Assembly: GCA_012274445.1 (NCBI GenBank)
Contig: JAAROD010000007.1
Location: forward strand, 248,001-312,000
Direction: 5' to 3'
Source: Sclerotiophoma versabilis
Taxonomy: Eukaryota > Ascomycota > Dothideomycetes > Pleosporales > Didymellaceae
Length of the DNA: 64,000 nt
This document shows, piece after piece, positions 59,039 to 64,000 of this stretch (its first letter is position 1; each line of letters begins with the position of its first letter). A program made the translations under genes and the position numbers. Below the pieces are notes generated by a model. It did not search any database and had not been told where the DNA came from. It was given only the letters and a program-made list of their open reading frames with translations.

Positions 59039-60732
59039 CTACATCCAGTTCTTAGCACACTGCTGCCACATCTTGACGGATTTGACAGTCATGCCGCGGT
59101 CGTTTCCCTTGCCCCATGTGGGCAACCACTGCTCCCTTGCCTTCCAGAACTCACTTGCAGCAAGTGGGGTGCCATCCACCCAGGGCTTGTTGAACTTCCC
59201 ATCACTGTGTAATCTTTAGCTTCGATTCATTGGTTTCCGTAATGTGTGGTGCAACTCACTAGAAGTACCCATTCTGAGCACCGACTGCAACTTTGAGGTT
59301 CAAGTAGAACTTTTGGTCGAACGGCGCAATGGAATTGCTAGCCTTCAGCCAAGGGTTTGTGTGCAGTGTGCCGTTGCTGGTAGCCGTTCCCTGGAAGTTG
59401 CCCTTCTCCCAGAATGGTTCCTTGCCCTTAAACTTCATGGAGAAAACGCGTTCCGATCTGTCTTGGACATATATGAACAGATAATCTCTGTTCCACTCTA
59501 ATCCGTATTTGAAAAACTTTTCGGTGAAATCTCCATGCTTGAAAAACAACGTGTCGTAGGTGCTCATGTAGCCATCATGTTGAGGGTCAGGTCCCCAGTG
59601 AAGAGTTGAAGTAACTAGATCGCGGCCACGAGGATAGTTGCGATCGTTTCCGCGCAGGTTTGCGACATCAATTTCGCCGGATGCTGGCCACATGCCGTAG
59701 ACCGAGTCTTCAGGCATCATCCCTAGGATTTGTTAGCATTGAGATGGCAGCTGTTATGCCGAAACATACAGATAGCAGGCCACAACCAATCTCCCCTGGG
59801 CATTTTGGCAACGACCTCGACTCGACCATATTTGATGCTCTTCTTGCCTTTGGTAGTGATACGCGCAGATCGGGCTGGCGGAAGGATAAGACCGAGAGTA
59901 GCATTCGATCTGATCGAACACATATCTATGTCTGTAGATGTACAAGTACCATCGCCACCAGCAGAAGTGAGGTTTAAGGTGTAGCCGTCAAACAGCTGTG
60001 CCTCGCTGATATTGGTAGACTCGGTGGTGAATGTGGGTACAATGTGTAGGCCTTCAGCATCGACGAAGGAGTTTTGCGAGTCATCTGTCGCCCAGCTGAA
60101 CTCCCCATTTCCAAATCCACCAGTCTGTTAACACGTCAACATATGATTGCAGCTGAAGCAACTGATTCATACCTGGATTTCGTAGCTCCAGTTATTGGGA
60201 TCTATAGATTCGAACTGGTCGTCCATGATCAGACAGTACTGCCAGGCGTTAGTAAGTTCGCAGGCGTATTAGATTGGACTAGCTACCTTCCCTGGCGGAT
60301 GAGAAAGCCAATATCCATCCCACAAAACGAGAAAGCTCACGACCAAACTGGCTAGAAATCCTGCGATCATGATGGCAGTATTGATTTGCCTAGGTCGATG
60401 CCAGCGAGGGTCTTTAAGCCACGGCTTTTCATATCTACATGTCAGGATTAGTGGCAGAAAGAATCGCGTGAGTGGGTTGCATACTCTCCCGTCAAGAGAT
60501 AACTGTCAAATCTCTGTGGCGGCTTGCCGGGTCTGTGTACCAATACAGGAACATCGGCTCGAGGATTTGATGGCTTTAGTTGTGAGCCAGCCCTCTTCGC
60601 TACTTTCGTAGTCCCAGTCGTCTTGACAGGAGGAGCTGGTTCCTGCAGGCCTTGACTGATGCTCTGTGCTCTTATTGCTCCGCTGCTAGCTTCGTTCAGG
60701 GGAAACTTGAAGCTAGGGTCTGAAAATCCCAT
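59039..60732 (-). CDS. Type II membrane GH16 protein with altered catalytic motif
   Basis: Six exons (introns 60435-60484, 60239-60286, 60125-60172, 59723-59769, 59205-59259); 481 residues. A ~95-residue Ser/Pro cytoplasmic part (MGFSDPSFKFPLNEASSGAI...) precedes a transmembrane helix (IMIAGFLASLVVSFLVLWDG). The rest is a glycoside hydrolase family 16 domain of the beta-1,3-glucan type: GGFGNGEFSWATDDSQNSF, GRVEVVAKMPRGDWLWPAIW, MMPEDSVYGMWPASGEIDVA, LRGNDRNYPRG, STLHWGPDPQHDG, FKYGLEWNRDYLFIYV and the KPWVDGTP region. The active-site consensus E-x-D-x-x-E reads Glu289-Ile-Asp291-Val-Ala-Asn294. The nucleophile Glu and assisting Asp remain, but the expected acid/base Glu is Asn. It may therefore bind or transfer glucan rather than hydrolyse it. 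Location is probably the plasma membrane or Golgi, acting on wall beta-glucan. Confidence 0.88.
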
Positions 60733-61728
60733 GTTGCTGATAGAAACTATTGTCGGCTCGGGGTTGAAACGTCGAAATTCAAAGTCACTAAGAAGGCGGG
60801 TGTGCAATAACCAAGTAAGATATAGCACAGTATATATGTACAGCCCCGCCAACCATCTATGGATGATGTTGTTCGTTGGCGTTTCGTGTAGTCCTATGAT
60901 GAGATGAATGAACGTACCAGGTCTTGTGGTGTCGGATCAGTAAGTGTCTATAATGTCCCGCAGTTGAGATAATTAGCGATACCCAGCAGCCCTCTTTCGT
61001 CATATCTCGATCCCTGTAACTTCCGCTTTGAGAATGAGACATAGACTGATTCAGACGGAATGAGTGCGGATAGGTACCGCGGCGAGGCAGAAAATGTTTT
61101 TACTGATACCTTGAGGGAAGGGTCCACACTGCCTTCCTACTCACTATCCCCAACATCTGACCCTATTAAAAAACGCTGCCCTCTATTGAGAACACACAGT
61201 TACTAGGCATGACAAAAGAAGATGCCTGAAAAGATACACTGGCAGGCAGAACTGTTTCAATACCAGCCTGTTCAGTCTGGAGTTGTGAGATAGTGGTGGC
61301 TCGTTGATGAGACTTGTAGCGTTGGGCGGCTCACCCAGGAAAATGCGACCAGGCAGCACGTGTCCCTGGTCAGCCGCCATGAAGAACCTTGGGCAAGCTG
61401 AAAACATCGCAACTGAGAACGGTTTAGTCGATTGAATGCCCTGGTACCGCAGCAAGTTTCGAGAGCTCGATTTCTTTGGAAGAGGTGGAAGAGGGTATGC
61501 TGACACCAAGTTGTTGGGGGCCAGAGTACTTTCCCCAAATAATGGTCAATGATGCTCAGCATTGCTAATCTACCGCAGAGTTATCTCCGTTGCAATCGAG
61601 CTTCGTACACCCCCCTTTTTGTCGATAATCTGCCCTCATCGTTCTTTGGTCCTGATCACTAACGCACTGCTTTCTAGTTTTTGCACTCTCTCGGTAACTC
61701 TTTGACAATAGTCAGGCCTTATTTCACG
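60733..61728. other. Divergent promoter region between the GH16 and GT2 genes
   Basis: About 1 kb between two divergent genes, both likely to act on polysaccharide. No gene supported. I found no element I can name, but a shared promoter is possible. Confidence 0.45.
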
Positions 61729-64000
61729 ATGTCTTCCGATGAGAGATACTGTGGCTCTTTTACACTGCCTCCACAGCAGCCAGATTCAGGTTATGCAACT
61801 TCATCCAACATCACATCGATTGCTGGATCCAACTCGGCCACACCGAGCACTGGCGGATCTGTTTATTCAGATACAAACTACAATGACATCGAAAGTCTAG
61901 TAGATTCTGGAGAGATCAATGAAGCAGACTTGGGAAATGGGGCCGTTGCCCGTGGCTGTTGCAAAAGCACTAGGAGTGTTGTCACCCGCCCGAATATGGC
62001 TGATATAATGCGGATTAACGACGATACTAGATGTCGTGCGGTAAGATCTTCGTGCTTTGCGTTCATCAGAGCTCTGCTTGAGGGTACAATAAAGTTAGCT
62101 AACACCTTGACAGCTTGCCAAAGACCTCCATGCGAGAGTGTATTCGATGTGTTGGATAGAGACCGGTATCCCACCACCCCTCAGGAAATCCGGTGTCCTG
62201 ATCCGAAAGACCAACAACGAATATGCTTCCGAGCCTAAATCTATAGACCAGGGACTCTTTGCTGCGGTGAAAAAGATCAACCCTGCTGTAGCTCTAACCA
62301 TGTCTACGGACGAGATCGACGCGGTATTCGACATGATACAGCAGGGTGAGCCTCTAGAGTTCAGAAACGGCTCGCAGATCCAGGTCTTTGAGTCTCTAGA
62401 TACCATTGCTCAATCGGTATCCGTCAAGAGGTTTCAATATGCAGCACTCGTGTGCCAGGAGCGAATCTTGTTGGTCTGGCACAACGAGCTTTGTGCGATT
62501 CTAGCGCAGGCCATGAACATCAAAGAAAGAATTCGTGGACTTGTATCGGACTCGGCATATAGCCCATTCGGCGAACTTGAGACAAATTTCGGGTCAAATG
62601 CATCTTCCGTATACGTAAGCTCAGCGGGAAGCCGACCAGTATGTGAAAATAAGATTGCGGAGATCGATGGTGGCGAGATGAAAGACGAAAGGGATACGGT
62701 CGACATCAGCGAAAGTGAATCGCTCTCACGTCCAGCCATTTATACAAGCGCCATATATGTGGCTTTGGCAGTCTTCCTCATGAACGTCCTCGTCTTAGGC
62801 TTCGGTAATCGCGCTATCATGACCCAGACCCAGGAGGACTACTTCTACCCCCGCTTGGCCCTTATCCTTTCTGAACCTGTCTTCCTCTGTCTGGGTCTTT
62901 TCTTCTTCATTGTCATCTTCAACAACTGCTTCCAACTTTGCGGACCGATGACGTCTATGAAGATGAACAGTCGCTTCTACTCAGCTATCAAGCCGAATTT
63001 AACCCAAGCCCGAGCTCGTGGATTCCGGCCACCCCCAATCACCATCCAGATGCCCATCTTTACCGAATCGCTCGAAGGTGTTATCAAGCCAACAGTAGCC
63101 TCCTTGCAGGCAGCCATATCCGAATATGAGTCGCGAGGCGGCACAGCTCATATCTTCATAAACGACGATGGTATGTTTCTCCGCTCCGAAGCGGACAACT
63201 CATTGTTTGAGAAATTCTACGCCAACAATAACATCGGTTGGGTATCCCGTCCCGGACACCATCATAGTGGCTTCGTTCGTGGGGGCAAATTCAAGAAGGC
63301 GTCCAACATGAATTACGCTCTCAATGTTTCCGCTCGCGTGGCAAAGGTCCTGCGTAAATCCATTGATAATCTGTACAAGAAGGGCTGCGAGGTCACCGAG
63401 AGACAAGAAACAGAGCTTTATGACGATGCGTTGATGCGGGTTGTCGAAGCTGACCCTCGCATCAAAGCTGGTGGCGATATTCGCATAGGAGCAATCATTC
63501 TGCTCGTGGACTCCGACACAGTTGTTCCAAAAGACTGCTTGATATATGGTGCGACTGAGATGTTCCTTTCCCCAGAGATCGCAATCATCCAGCACAACAC
63601 AGGCGTCTTGCAGGTCTCATGGGATTGGTTTGAGAGTGGTATTACCTATCTCACCAACCTCGTGTACTCTTCCATCCGTTTTGCAATTGGTAGTGGCGAG
63701 ACAGCTCCTTTCGTCGGCCACAACGCCTTTATTCGCTGGCGAGCAGTGCAGGACGTTGCTGACCCTCCAGATGATGAGGGTTATGTTCGCTTCTGGTCCG
63801 AGAACAATGTTTCTGAGGATTTTGATATGGCGATCCGTCTGCAGATTACAGGGTACAACGTCCGATTTGCCAGCTACCATAGTGGCCAGTTCAAAGAAGG
63901 CATCTCGCTGTCCATATTCGACGAACTGGATCGTTGGGAGAAGTACGCTTATGGGTGTAGTGAGCTAGTCTTCCACCCCCTGCGCGACTGGGTTTGGAAA
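61729..64000 (+). CDS. Family 2 glycosyltransferase, membrane bound (3' end cut by window)
   Basis: Two exons so far, intron 62041-62113 (GTAAGA donor, CTAAC branch, ACAG acceptor); ATG 61729. 733 codons are present and the frame runs off the window. The N-terminal ~360 residues are cytoplasmic and polar. Two transmembrane helices follow (AIYVALAVFLMNVLVLGF; LILSEPVFLCLGLFFFIVIF). The catalytic GT2 domain then has PITIQMPIFTESLEGVIKPT, FINDDGMF, the metal-binding ILLVDSDTVVPKDC, FVGHNAFIRWRAV and the catalytic SEDFDMAIRLQ. The final QxxRW-type motif is beginning to appear (FDELDRWEKYAYG). It resembles the fungal GT2 group that spans the membrane and exports or builds polysaccharide, related in fold to chitin and cellulose synthases. 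Fungal type 2 enzymes of this kind have been linked to hyphal growth on surfaces and virulence in plant pathogens. Orthology to those cannot be judged here. Confidence 0.88.

Noticed and set aside
1..64000. CRISPR arrays, bacterial operons, riboswitches, rRNA genes
   Set aside because: None seen; introns and gene families show a nuclear fungal sequence.

Overview
This is a 64 kb piece of a filamentous ascomycete nuclear chromosome, most likely a dothideomycete of the Pleosporales type. That placement is an inference from gene families and intron style. Genes carry short spliceosomal introns (46-151 nt) with GTAAGT/GTATGT-like donors, CTAAC/CTGAC branch points and CAG/TAG acceptors. Families include Clr2, ATG2, ADGF-type adenosine deaminase, Zn2Cys6 factors, a hybrid histidine kinase and Ser/Thr-rich single-pass surface proteins. 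There are no operons or bacterial features. Splice sites were placed by eye and each multi-exon model was checked for frame; none has transcript support.

Left arm (1-14.5 kb), the accessory-looking part: a truncated secreted aspartic-protease-like gene, remnants of membrane-anchored protein genes, a hybrid sensor histidine kinase, a two-domain isocyanide synthase-TauD dioxygenase (7980-9980, the most interesting gene here), a possible decayed regulator, and an intact Zn2Cys6 regulator (12246-14465). The dioxygenase-fused isocyanide synthase has a signalling gene on one side and a transcription factor on the other, but no other biosynthetic enzyme in the window.

Middle (15-30 kb) is housekeeping: Ran GTPase, proteasome chaperone Nas2, a Rho-GEF, an Rtc3-like SBDS-domain stress protein, a BCS1-like AAA ATPase, a Cys-rich membrane sensor-like protein, a BTB gene with an in-frame stop, and an intron-containing tRNA-Gly(GCC).

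Right half (31-64 kb): two secreted or membrane lineage proteins, a 59-residue Cys/His protein, Clr2 (heterochromatin silencing), ATG2 (autophagy lipid transfer), an ADGF/CECR1-type adenosine deaminase, two conserved fungal proteins of unknown function, a decayed monocarboxylate-type MFS transporter, a type II membrane GH16 protein whose catalytic motif has Asn in place of the second Glu, and a family 2 glycosyltransferase that runs off the right edge.

The GH16 and GT2 genes are divergently transcribed from a shared ~1 kb region and could both serve the cell wall. Most other neighbours look functionally unrelated, as is usual in fungal genomes.
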